Part shown: in pieces, positions 16,042 through 24,072 of the stretch | Numbering within the stretch: the stretch's first letter is position 1 | How the letters are laid out: each line of letters opens with the position of its first letter | Made by a program: the position numbers and the translations under genes | Notes under the pieces: model-generated | Database searches by the model: none | Seen by the model: only the letters and a program-made list of their open reading frames with translations | What the model was told of the DNA's origin: nothing | Assembly (NCBI RefSeq): GCF_003545875.1 | Contig: NZ_QHCS01000001.1 | Location: 744,001-808,000 of the forward strand | Direction: 5' to 3' | DNA: 64,000 bases | From: Leptospira stimsonii | GTDB lineage: Bacteria; Spirochaetota; Leptospiria; Leptospirales; Leptospiraceae

Positions 16042-16344
16042 ATGAAATCAGAAACACAACAACATCGATGCAGGAGAGGATTCTTTTTAGGAAGACTCCT
16101 TTTTATACCGATCATCGTTTTCGGAATCGGAGCGCTTGTCTGGCAACTTTGGAATTGGCTGATGCCGGCGATCTTCGGTTTGACAACGATCGACTATTGG
16201 CAGGCGTGCGGTCTCCTTGTATTGTCACACCTCTTGATCAAACCGGGATTCGGATGGCATAGGGGAGGGCACGGAAGAGGAAGGCGTTGGAAACAAAGAG
16301 TTCGTCGCAGAATGGAAGGACGAGGTCAAAAAGAGGAGAGATAA
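16042..16344 (+). CDS. Small membrane protein downstream of an ECF sigma factor
   Basis: A 100-residue protein, not recognised. A basic cytoplasmic start (RCRRGFFLGR) leads into a transmembrane segment (about residues 19-48, LLFIPIIVFGIGALVWQL), a second hydrophobic stretch (about 52-66, YWQACGLLVLSHLL), and then a very basic tail rich in Gly, Arg and His (HRGGHGRGRRWKQRVRRRMEG). It lacks the zinc-binding HxxxCxxC motif of ZAS anti-sigma factors. Placed 14 bp behind the sigma gene, it is probably co-transcribed and may tether or sense for it; that is inference from position only. Confidence 0.65.
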   Translation: MKSETQQHRCRRGFFLGRLLFIPIIVFGIGALVWQLWNWLMPAIFGLTTIDYWQACGLLVLSHLLIKPGFGWHRGGHGRGRRWKQRVRRRMEGRGQKEER

Positions 16345-16345
16345 G

Positions 16346-16694
16346 GTGCTTAAGTTGCAATACTTAGATCACATCGGAATCTCTTCCGAAAACCCGTAAC
16401 TGAGCGTCGCTTTCTATAGGACGCTTTTCGGAATGAGCCTTGAATAAAACGGATGTAAAAATATTAAAACATTAAAATTAAATAATGTTTCTTTGGTGAT
16501 TTATATTCCCGATAAGGAGAAAGCGAATACTTCTTTTCATTATTTGGATCATATCGCTTTTCGATTCCTTTGAACGTGCTAAAGAAGAAATTCACCGATT
16601 GGATGCGGAAGTCTTGGAGGTTTTGGATCACGGTTTCGTACGCTCTATCTCTTTCAAGGATTCGGCCGGACATCTTGTGGAATTGATAGGCTGA
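16346..16694 (+). pseudogene. VOC/glyoxalase-fold protein remnant
   Basis: The + strand encodes a recognisable vicinal-oxygen-chelate (glyoxalase/bleomycin-resistance) protein broken at several places. From GTG at 16346 the frame reads LQYLDHIGISSENP, then a TAA, LSVAFYRTLFGMSLE, then another stop, LNNVSLVIYIPDKEKANTSF, HYLDHIAFR, then a frameshift near 16560, after which DSFERAKEEIHRLDAEVLE and SFKDSAGHLVELIG appear in another frame ending at the TGA 16692-16694. The metal-ligand positions (His in LDHI, Glu in LVELIG) are still visible. At least two nonsense changes and one frameshift mean the gene is dead. Confidence 0.8.
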
Positions 16695-16869
16695 ATTTTG
16701 CGGCCTATTTCCGAAAAAGAATGGACCGGAAAAATGTCTTTTCGCTCTATCCATTGATTTTCCGACTGTTCGATCTTTTACTTTATAATGTATAGAATTT
16801 CAAATGACGTTGCAAACGGACAGGCGCTTGCGGGCAAGAGTGGTCTGGCTTCTTATACCGGGGAAAGAA

Positions 16870-16903
16870 TCGGAAGTTCCGGCAAATAATCGGAACTTCC
16901 CGA
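16870..16903 (-). terminator. Terminator of the aldo/keto reductase gene
   Basis: TCGGAAGTTCCG (16870-16881) pairs with CGGAACTTCCCGA (16891-16903), an 11-12 bp stem with one bulged base and a 9-base loop. It begins 24 bp past the stop of the minus-strand aldo/keto reductase gene and is followed on that strand by a U-containing stretch (ATTCTTTCC). Confidence 0.6.
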
Positions 16904-16926
16904 AGATGTCTATGCAACGAAAGAGT

Positions 16927-17907
16927 TTAACTAACCGTATTCTTCTTCCATTCCGGATAACGTGCTCCTTTTGCGATTCCTTTCGGAGCGATTGAATCAA
17001 TTTCCTTCAGATCGTTTTCGGAAAGTTTTACTTTTAACGCGCCGAAATTTTCCTCGAGATAAGAAATTCTTTTCGTCCCAGGAATTGGAACGATATTCTC
17101 ACCTTGCGCCAAAACCCAGGCAAGAGCCAATTGAGAAGGTTTGCACTCTCTTTGCTTCGCCAGACTTTCTATCTTTTGGACGAGTTCTAGATTCTTTGTA
17201 AAGTTCTCGCCTTGAAATCGAGGGGACATTCTTCTATAGTCGTCAGGATCAAAGTCATCGAACTTCTTGATTTGTCCGGTTAAAAAACCCCTCCCTAAGG
17301 GGCTGTAAGCTACAAAGCCGACTCCAAGTTCTTTACACGCTTTGAGAATATCGTCCTCCGGTTCTCTACTCCAAAGAGAATATTCGTTTTGAACGGCCGA
17401 GATAGGATGAACTGCATAAGCTCTTTTTAATATATCCGAATTGATCTCGGAAAGACCGATATAACGGATTTTTCCCTGTTCGACCAAACGACTCATCGCA
17501 CCTACGGTTTCTTCGATCGGAGTGTTTGGATCGAGTCGATGCATATAATAGAGATCGATCGTATCTATTTTCAGTCGTTTTAAACTCGACTCACAAGAAG
17601 ATTGAACGTACTTCGGAGTTCCGTTGTATCCGCGTACGGAAGGATCCGAAGGATCTCTCACGATTCCGAACTTGGTCGCGATCGTAATCTCGGAGCGAAT
17701 GCCTTTGAGAGCGAGACTCAGTAATTCTTCGTTGATATACGGACCATACATATCCGCCGTATCCCAAAAAGTAATTCCGAGTTCGTGAGCTCTTCTCAGA
17801 GTTCTTAATGATTCGGAATCGTCCCTTGCTCCGTAGAACTCGCTCATACCCATACAACCCAAACCGAGCCTCGATGTTTTCAAACCTTGTGTTCCTAATG
17901 ACGTCAT
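16927..17907 (-). CDS. Aldo/keto reductase
   Basis: A 326-residue NADPH-dependent aldo/keto reductase. It opens LGTQGLKTSRLGLGCMGMS; the catalytic tetrad is visible as Asp and Tyr in WDTADMYG, Lys in IATKFG and His in YYMHRLD. VAYSPLGRGFLTG and the C-terminal VPIPGTKRISYLEEN are cofactor-binding signatures of the AKR13-like (YakC/YajO) group, which reduces aldehydes and small carbonyl compounds. The frame is open for 46 codons further upstream, but MTSLGTQGL at 17907 gives the family N-terminus, and the added sequence has no conserved features. The divergent cytochrome-like gene starts 149 bp away. Confidence 0.88.
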   Translation of the reverse strand: MTSLGTQGLKTSRLGLGCMGMSEFYGARDDSESLRTLRRAHELGITFWDTADMYGPYINEELLSLALKGIRSEITIATKFGIVRDPSDPSVRGYNGTPKYVQSSCESSLKRLKIDTIDLYYMHRLDPNTPIEETVGAMSRLVEQGKIRYIGLSEINSDILKRAYAVHPISAVQNEYSLWSREPEDDILKACKELGVGFVAYSPLGRGFLTGQIKKFDDFDPDDYRRMSPRFQGENFTKNLELVQKIESLAKQRECKPSQLALAWVLAQGENIVPIPGTKRISYLEENFGALKVKLSENDLKEIDSIAPKGIAKGARYPEWKKNTVS

Positions 17908-18056
17908 CTTTGTTAGACATTCCTTCCGTATATTTTCATCTTGAGAATTCGAAATCGTAATTATTATATTTTCAACGTAAGAATAGAATCTTGTTGTAAA
18001 ATTAAAATTCGTTCCTATACTGATTGGAAATTCCCATATCGTCAAGGAATAGTTTC

Positions 18057-18794
18057 ATGAATCAAAAATGGATTTGTATGTTTATACTATTGGTTTTGTT
18101 GGGCGCATTTTCTTTGAGTGCGCAAGTAGCCGCTCCACCGGAAATGAAAACTTCCAAAACGGAGCAAACTACAAAACAGGATCTTGTAAGAAGAAGGAAC
18201 ATGTTGGAATGGCACCAAATCTCAGGCTTTATCACTTTGGGTTTGTGGCTTGCGACGAACTTGGAAGGCGAAAAAGCAAAGGATAGTCTTTATAGAAAAT
18301 CTGACGAATTCGCGCAGGTCTTGCTTCTTACACATCCGGAATACGCCACAAACGATCCTCTTTACGCAGTCGCGGCATTTCAGGGATTGAATCAAAACAG
18401 TATCGCCGCTGATTATTTTTTACTCAAGGACCCTGCAAATAACCTTCCTCTATATTTAGCTCTCAAGTCACAAGAAGAATGGGAAGCAAAGAATTCAGGC
18501 TCCTTTCATAAACAACTAGCATATGCAACATTTGGAATGTATGCTCTTACCGCCGGGCTTGCCTATTTCGCTCCGAAAAGAATCGTAGATTCGGAGGATT
18601 CGGACGTGAATATTTATAGTCCGATATTAGCCCACAAGGCTTTGATTCCGATTCACTTAGCCGCAATGTTGCTCTTACCTTCTTTGGGACAAAGAATTGA
18701 AAAACATGGACCGGAGGCCGCGAGAGATATGCAGCAGGTCGGTTGGGCGGGTTTTGGAGCGTTGTCTTTGTCTTTACTCGTGATCACTTTTTAA
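18057..18794 (+). CDS. Predicted membrane protein resembling b-type cytochromes, partner of YceI
   Basis: A 245-residue protein with an N-terminal signal or membrane segment (about residues 4-24, ending LSLSAQ) and several hydrophobic helices carrying histidines: EWHQISGFITLGLWLAT, FHKQLAYATFGMYALTAGLAYF and LAHKALIPIHLAAMLLLP. Paired His in successive helices is the pattern of cytochrome-b-like haem membrane proteins, and such proteins commonly precede YceI genes, as here (next gene 15 bp downstream). Haem binding is inferred. ATG at 18057 has AAGGAA at 18044-18049; an in-frame TTG at 18024 was rejected. Confidence 0.6.
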   Translation: MNQKWICMFILLVLLGAFSLSAQVAAPPEMKTSKTEQTTKQDLVRRRNMLEWHQISGFITLGLWLATNLEGEKAKDSLYRKSDEFAQVLLLTHPEYATNDPLYAVAAFQGLNQNSIAADYFLLKDPANNLPLYLALKSQEEWEAKNSGSFHKQLAYATFGMYALTAGLAYFAPKRIVDSEDSDVNIYSPILAHKALIPIHLAAMLLLPSLGQRIEKHGPEAARDMQQVGWAGFGALSLSLLVITF

Positions 18795-18809
18795 GGAAAT
18801 TAAACCGAA

Positions 18810-19355
18810 ATGAAACATCTCACACGTATACTCTTTGTAACTTTAATCCTATCTTCAGTGCCAAGTTTCGCCTCCGAAATAGTAAAAAAAGAAATTACGT
18901 TTTTTGCAATTCATCCTATGAAAGAAGTCCACGGAAATTGTAAAGAAGTTCAAATCGATTCCCCGAAGATCCAAGCGGCAGGAGCCGGATACAAAATCGG
19001 ATCTCCGTTTCAAATCAAAGTCCCTGTGTTGAAACTTCATTCGGGCGATGAAAGTAGAGATTCGCATATCATGGAAATCTTAGGATATCCGGAAACTCCC
19101 GAAGTCCTTGTCATCGTAGAAACCGTGATTCAAACGGGAGAATCGTATTCAATCAAAGGAAAACTTACGATTCGAGGAGTGACGCGACCTTTTGAATCAT
19201 CGGCAAAAGTGGAGCCGAAGGATCCGGGACAGATTCGAGTTACCGGAAAGGTGAATATAAAGTTTTCCGATTTTAATTTGGAAAGACCTTCTTTACTTTT
19301 CGTAAAGGCCAAAGAGGAAATCGAAATAGGATACGATTTTCTAATAAAGATCTAA
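18810..19355 (+). CDS. YceI-family periplasmic protein
   Basis: A 181-residue protein with a signal peptide (about residues 1-21, VPSFASE) and a YceI-like lipocalin fold that binds polyisoprenoid or similar lipids in the periplasm. The family pattern is seen in ITFFAIHPMKEVHGNCKEV, in the SRDSHIMEILGYPETPEVLV motif (canonical SRDKHLRSADFFD-like) and in KLTIRGVTRPFE. It follows the cytochrome-b-like gene by 15 bp and almost certainly shares its mRNA, suggesting an electron-transfer or quinone/isoprenoid-related role. A hairpin at 19365-19393 follows the stop. Confidence 0.85.
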   Translation: MKHLTRILFVTLILSSVPSFASEIVKKEITFFAIHPMKEVHGNCKEVQIDSPKIQAAGAGYKIGSPFQIKVPVLKLHSGDESRDSHIMEILGYPETPEVLVIVETVIQTGESYSIKGKLTIRGVTRPFESSAKVEPKDPGQIRVTGKVNIKFSDFNLERPSLLFVKAKEEIEIGYDFLIKI

Positions 19356-19364
19356 GGTTCCAAG

Positions 19365-19393
19365 GAAGCCGTATTGATAAGGAAAACGGCTTC
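19365..19393 (+). terminator. Probable terminator after the yceI-like gene
   Basis: GAAGCCGT (19365-19372) pairs with ACGGCTTC (19386-19393), an 8-bp stem with a 13-base loop, 10 bases after the stop codon. The following TACGCTTTTG is only moderately U-rich, so strength is uncertain. Confidence 0.5.
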
Positions 19394-19447
19394 TACGCTT
19401 TTGTTAGGGCATTGAGACATTCTTAAAATAAGAATTTGGATTATTTC

Positions 19448-19480
19448 TTGACAGTTCGATTTGATTCGAATCAATACAGT
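19448..19480 (+). promoter_or_regulatory. Promoter-like TTGACA with an internal palindrome
   Basis: A perfect -35 consensus TTGACA (19448-19453) is followed by the perfect 14-bp palindrome TTGATTCGAATCAA (19461-19474) in the spacer region, just where a repressor would block polymerase. The -10 box is not clear. It lies 37-69 bp upstream of the 28-residue peptide gene at 19517. Confidence 0.5.
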
Positions 19481-19516
19481 TCGCCGAAATTATTTTCAAA
19501 AATGGAGTCAGTCTTC

Positions 19517-19603
19517 ATGTCTTCTTTGATCGTCACACTCGTGTTATTTTATTTTCTTGGAATGTATTTGATCAACTACGTGGTTACGAAGAAAGAAATA
19601 TGA
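19517..19603 (+). CDS. 28-residue single-span membrane peptide
   Basis: ATG at 19517, preceded by GGAG at 19504-19507 (spacing 9), opens a frame of 28 codons encoding one hydrophobic helix (SSLIVTLVLFYFLGMYLI) followed by a basic end VVTKKEI. Its stop TGA (19601-19603) overlaps the ATG of the next gene (19600), so translation of the larger membrane protein is coupled to it. A promoter-like sequence lies upstream. The ribosome site, codon pattern and overlap together support a real small protein rather than chance. Function unknown; a small subunit or stabiliser of the downstream membrane protein is a reasonable guess. Confidence 0.6.
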   Translation: MSSLIVTLVLFYFLGMYLINYVVTKKEI

Positions 19604-20187
19604 TCCTAGGACATTATGCTTCCGCTCTCATACCCTATTCGAAGATGAAAAAGTATCCTTTTTGGATTCTTCTTCTATGTGCGAATATACCGGAGTTTCT
19701 TTGGTTGTTTTTGGCTTTGATCGGTGTCGAACCCACCATTCCTTCATCCCTACTCGATGCTACGTTTCAAAATCTCCAAGTGCAGATGACATACAGCCAT
19801 AATTTAATTCCTGCCTTTTTGCAAGGAGGAGTCGTTTTCGCAGTTGTTTTCGCGATTTATAAGAATGGAACCTTCTCTCTTTGGTGTGGATTCTTAACCG
19901 TCTTTCACGTGTTATGCGATTTGATCGTCGGTTTCGAACACCAGCTTTTGTCTCCGAGCTCGCCTGTGGTTTCTCTGAATTCTTATTTTTATTTTCCGCA
20001 TGTCGCTATTCTTATCGAATTCGTTTTTAGCCTTGTTTGTATCTTTTGGTATGTTCAAACCGAGAAGAAGAGCGGAACACCCGTATCTAAACAAAAGCTC
20101 GTTTGGTTGATTCTGATCTTCGGTGTTGGAGTTTTGATGTGGTTGCCGAATGCCACAATTCCTTTAAGAGCCTTGTTGCCTTTTTAA
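19600..20187 (+). CDS. Multi-span membrane protein, resembling YdjM/DUF457-type proteins
   Basis: A 195-residue protein with about five hydrophobic segments (about residues 20-42, 68-86, 90-110, 128-150, 164-182). The start GHYASALIPYSKMKKYPFWILLLCANIPEFLWL, the YSHNLIPA motif and the FHVLCDLIVG segment recall the membrane-bound metal-dependent hydrolase-like group (YdjM/DUF457), which carries His and Asp at similar points (GH near the start, the SH motif, and H-x-x-x-D). Activity is unproven. It is translationally coupled to the 28-residue peptide by an ATGA overlap. Confidence 0.55.
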   Translation: MILGHYASALIPYSKMKKYPFWILLLCANIPEFLWLFLALIGVEPTIPSSLLDATFQNLQVQMTYSHNLIPAFLQGGVVFAVVFAIYKNGTFSLWCGFLTVFHVLCDLIVGFEHQLLSPSSPVVSLNSYFYFPHVAILIEFVFSLVCIFWYVQTEKKSGTPVSKQKLVWLILIFGVGVLMWLPNATIPLRALLPF

Positions 20188-20249
20188 CCTTTGAATCCGT
20201 TGATAAATTATTTTTTAATATTAGTTTGATTTGACGAAAAAGTAACAAA

Positions 20250-20269
20250 CGGGAGGATTCCTCCCGGAG
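20250..20269 (+). promoter_or_regulatory. Hairpin overlapping the ribosome binding site of the DUF2339 gene
   Basis: CGGGAGG (20250-20256) can pair with CCTCCCG (20260-20266) around a 3-base loop. The second arm runs into CGGAG, the Shine-Dalgarno sequence for the TTG start at 20278. Formation of the stem would partly expose or hide this site, so it may adjust translation; alternatively the first GGGAGG could compete as a decoy ribosome site. Confidence 0.4.
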
Positions 20270-20277
20270 CAATTCGT

Positions 20278-23200
20278 TTGGAACCATTCTTCATCTTCGT
20301 ATTATTTTTATTCGGTCTTTATACATTCTTTCAATCGAAAAGTTTAAAAAACCAGGTTGAAGAATTAGAATCTAAAATTCGTATTTTAGAATTATCTCTT
20401 AAAACGGAACAAAAGCCTGAAATAAAAGCGGCTTATTCGGAAGAGCAAATTCAAAAGGGAAAACCCGTCGCTCCCGTTATAGAATCCAATCGAATTCCAC
20501 CCGCGGAAGTACCTCCTGAAAGCATCGAAGTCAAGACGACCGCAAATGTTCCGGTTGTTGCTAAGACGATTCCGCTCGAGACAAAAACCGAATCTCCGAT
20601 TGAAAAGCCGCAAGAAAAGACCAAACCAAAGGAACCGAAAGAACCAGGCCTACTGATTCAATTTTGGAAAAAAATAGAAAAGCCTCTTTCCGAAAATTGG
20701 ACTGGTATCTTGGGTGCGGTCATTCTTGTAGCCGGAATCGGCTTTCTCGGAATCTACGCGTTATTCATCCTTTCGGCATTCTTTCGTTGTCTTCTCGTGT
20801 TGGGTTTTTCCGGAGCATTGTTTGCGCTTTCCTTGTGGCTCGGAAAAAAATCAGAATTTCGGACGATTTCACTCGCATTGAGAAGTAGTGCCGCCGCCGT
20901 TTTTCTTTTTATTTCCTTGGGAAGCGGTTATATCGAGACCTTGAGATGGTTGGATAATTCCTATTTTGCATTGTCCGCTTTAGCGCTGGGTGTTCTTGTC
21001 AATGTGTTTACGGGTTATCGATCTAAGAATGAAACATTCGCATCTTTGCATACGATTTTAGGATTGGTGTCCGTTTCCATTTCTCAGTCTTCGGCATTTA
21101 CGTTAGGCGTCATTGCTTTGATTTGTTTACCCGGGGTCGTTTGGAACTATTCCGAACGAAGGCAAGTCCATCTACTCGTGGTGAGTACCGGCTTTTTTGC
21201 GTCTCATTTAATTTGGAATCATCAGATCTACTCCGCTTCTAAACCTGTAGGGTTCGAGGTTGTATTTCCAATTTTTTGTATTTTTCCCGTTTTTTCGGGC
21301 GCCTTACTCGTTCATTACAGAGAAACACTTTACGGAAAAAAAGGGTTCGAGTTGTTCCCTCTCGTGAGTCATCTTCTCAACTGGTCTTATTTGGGAATCA
21401 GCCTCGTTCAATATTCTCAGAAATCGAAATACAGTACGATTTTATTGTTTTTTGCCGCGGCGATCGTTTGGTTCCTTTCGATGAATGCGAAACGAAAAGA
21501 AATTTCCTGGCTGTTTTTAACGGATCGATTGGTTTCTCAATCTCTCATCGTTCTTGCGATTTTTTCGTTTCATCTTTGGAACATGGGAAATCTTTCCATC
21601 GTTGCAATTTTGGCTTTGGAGATTCTTATCTTCTCTTGGATTTGTTTTAAGGAAGACAACCGATTTTTGGAAAGGGTTTCCCTTTCGCTTACCACTCTCG
21701 TTTTCGGAATTCTAATTGTTTTTTCCTATAAGGATTTTTTCGAATCACCGACTCCGGGCGTGATCGTTCAGGAAGCGCTCGCCTCCCAAATCGGATACGG
21801 ATTGTTGATACTCGCATTGGTGGGCTTTATCGGAATTCTAGAAAAAAGATTTCCGATTGTTCGGGAAGAATTATCACTAACATCTTTGCTTACAACTGCG
21901 ATGGGGTTGTTGGCCGGCGGAGGTTTGTTTTCGCTTTATCTCTTTTTCTCGAAGGAAACTTTCGGAATATGGATCCCTTCCATTTTGTTAAGCGTCATTC
22001 TCGTCTTGAGAGAGAGGTTGTCTTCGAGGAGACTTCTCTTTACGATTGCGATTCTTACACCTCTTGTAACTTTTACGCTTTGGAAATCGATCGTATCTTC
22101 CGCAGATGAAAGTGCGGAAAAAATTCTACTCGTATCGCTTCCTTGGCTTTTCCCGTTTTTGATCTATCTAAAGAATTGTAAGATCGGAGAAGAAAAAGCC
22201 TCCGTCTTCTGGCCGGGCCTTTTCGGTTTTACAGCCCATCTCGTGTTTACTTTTTATTTCTACCTCAATCTGAAAAGTCCGCTTCTTTTCGGCCCGTTTG
22301 CCGTTCTTCTTTCTCTTTTGTATCTTGAATCTGGAAGATGGTCTCGTAAAAATGAAATGGAAAAGTCCGCAAAACAAGGGAAGTTATTTCATTCTTTCTA
22401 TATTCTTGCGTTCGTATTAGCAGGATTATTTTTATTGCGACATTTTGCCGTGGAATTTCAGGCGTCTTCGATTCTGTTCGGAATTCCAGCACGCTTCTGG
22501 ATAGAGATTCTCGCCGCGTTCGTGTTCCTCTATTGGGTTCTGTTTCCTGAGGAAGAATTTTCGTCATTACCTTGGCTGGGATCCGCACAACCGCTTTTCT
22601 GGGAACTGTTGATCACCATCGTAGTAATCGGGATTTATACCGAAACACCCGGAAGAATTCTTTCCTTTGCGATGGTTCTCGCGACTTTGATTTTGTTTTT
22701 CCTATCCAAGATCAAATCCCTTAAAACGGAAAGGTTTGCACTGTATGTTTATCTTTTCTTTATATGGACGAATGTTGAAATATTTCTCGGTGGAGAATCT
22801 ACGGTATTCGCGACACAAAATGAATTTCCATGGAAGCAAAGAGGTTTTCAAATCGCTTCGATCTTCGCTCAACTTGGAGTTGTCTTTTTTATTTTTCCTA
22901 GGTTGAGTTTGGAAGGAATCGAATCGCGATTTATCGGATGGACTCGAATTTGGAGATCGCCTCTTCGATTCTTTCAGAGATACTATAATATTTTGCCCGG
23001 CTACTTAGGAATTTTCGGAATAGTGGTCGCCGTTTACGTTTACACAAAAGATATTCTCACTCCGATTTCCAATCTTATCGTAGGACCGGCGTGGGCGCTC
23101 CTTTCGATTTTATTTTTAGAATTAGGTCAATTCTTTACGAGAAGGTCTGCTTCGCAATCGATCGGAATTCTTTCCGACTTTTTGAAACGTGCGTCTTGGT

Positions 23201-24072
23201 TTGGTTTGATCGCTTTCTCCGTTCATTATATATATGCGGATTTGCAGTCGTCCTATCTTTTTATCGGATTCTTATCCGCGGCTAATTGGGTCGGTTTACT
23301 CGGGTTTCTCGTCTGGGTCTATTGGGCGACTTCGAACATTAAGGAAATTGAATCTATTACTTTTTGGAAAGTAGTAGTTCCCCTATTGGCCGAAGGATGT
23401 CTTTTCTTCGTTGGATTGATTTCTTATTCCACTCTAAATGAATCCTGGGTAAGCGTTGCCTTTGCAATAGCGGCAATTTTGGTTTTAGAGATCGGAATTC
23501 GAAAGTCGCAAACTCTGTCGAGATTCAGATGGTATGGAATTTTATTTCATCTATTCTCCTGTTTTTATCTAACCTTTATCGTTTCCACGGAAGACAATCC
23601 GGTGACACAATGGTATCAGGCGAAATGGATACCGGGTGTTTTGACGATTCTTCTTTTGGTCTTATTTGTTTACAGAGCTTATCGAAGTTACGGTAAAGAA
23701 GAGATATCCTTTCCGCAAGGGCTCGGTTTTTTGAAAGGGATCTCCGAGAAAACCGGAACCTATCTTAATGAAATCGTATATTATCCTTTCTTTATAGGGA
23801 TATTCCTCTTCTTGTATTGGTCTTTTTCGAGCGCTGTTCTCACGCTTCTCTGGTCTACGCTCGCCTTTCTCATTTTCTTGCTCGGACTGTTTTTGAAAGA
23901 ATCTTGGTTCCGTTATCTTTCCCTTGGGCTGTTGTTGTTTTGCGTGGGAAGATTGGTATTTCACGATTTATCCTCTGCGGGAACGATTCTCAAGGCGGTC
24001 GTCTTTCTTGGCGTGGGAAGTATATTGCTTTTAATGAATACGATTTATAATAAATACCGGGATCGGTTTTGA
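20278..24072 (+). CDS. Large polytopic membrane protein, DUF2339 family
   Basis: A 1264-residue protein. Residues 1-18 form a membrane anchor, followed by a short coiled coil (about 20-45, KNQVEELESKIRILELSL), a Pro/Glu/Lys-rich linker to about residue 130, and then more than 25 hydrophobic segments to the C-terminus. The opening of the membrane part (LSENWTGILGAVILVAGIGFLGIYALF) and the following SLWLGKK segment are typical of DUF2339 proteins, which are very large membrane proteins of unknown function in Gram-negative bacteria. The start is TTG at 20278 with GGAG at 20266-20269. The M48 protease gene begins on the very next base after its stop, so the two are co-translated. Confidence 0.82.
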   Translation: MEPFFIFVLFLFGLYTFFQSKSLKNQVEELESKIRILELSLKTEQKPEIKAAYSEEQIQKGKPVAPVIESNRIPPAEVPPESIEVKTTANVPVVAKTIPLETKTESPIEKPQEKTKPKEPKEPGLLIQFWKKIEKPLSENWTGILGAVILVAGIGFLGIYALFILSAFFRCLLVLGFSGALFALSLWLGKKSEFRTISLALRSSAAAVFLFISLGSGYIETLRWLDNSYFALSALALGVLVNVFTGYRSKNETFASLHTILGLVSVSISQSSAFTLGVIALICLPGVVWNYSERRQVHLLVVSTGFFASHLIWNHQIYSASKPVGFEVVFPIFCIFPVFSGALLVHYRETLYGKKGFELFPLVSHLLNWSYLGISLVQYSQKSKYSTILLFFAAAIVWFLSMNAKRKEISWLFLTDRLVSQSLIVLAIFSFHLWNMGNLSIVAILALEILIFSWICFKEDNRFLERVSLSLTTLVFGILIVFSYKDFFESPTPGVIVQEALASQIGYGLLILALVGFIGILEKRFPIVREELSLTSLLTTAMGLLAGGGLFSLYLFFSKETFGIWIPSILLSVILVLRERLSSRRLLFTIAILTPLVTFTLWKSIVSSADESAEKILLVSLPWLFPFLIYLKNCKIGEEKASVFWPGLFGFTAHLVFTFYFYLNLKSPLLFGPFAVLLSLLYLESGRWSRKNEMEKSAKQGKLFHSFYILAFVLAGLFLLRHFAVEFQASSILFGIPARFWIEILAAFVFLYWVLFPEEEFSSLPWLGSAQPLFWELLITIVVIGIYTETPGRILSFAMVLATLILFFLSKIKSLKTERFALYVYLFFIWTNVEIFLGGESTVFATQNEFPWKQRGFQIASIFAQLGVVFFIFPRLSLEGIESRFIGWTRIWRSPLRFFQRYYNILPGYLGIFGIVVAVYVYTKDILTPISNLIVGPAWALLSILFLELGQFFTRRSASQSIGILSDFLKRASWFGLIAFSVHYIYADLQSSYLFIGFLSAANWVGLLGFLVWVYWATSNIKEIESITFWKVVVPLLAEGCLFFVGLISYSTLNESWVSVAFAIAAILVLEIGIRKSQTLSRFRWYGILFHLFSCFYLTFIVSTEDNPVTQWYQAKWIPGVLTILLLVLFVYRAYRSYGKEEISFPQGLGFLKGISEKTGTYLNEIVYYPFFIGIFLFLYWSFSSAVLTLLWSTLAFLIFLLGLFLKESWFRYLSLGLLLFCVGRLVFHDLSSAGTILKAVVFLGVGSILLLMNTIYNKYRDRF

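Noticed and set aside
16788..16889. A 33-codon open frame beginning MYRISNDVANGQ
   Set aside because: It ends inside a terminator hairpin of the opposite gene and has no clear ribosome site; too weak to call, although its codon pattern looks reasonable.
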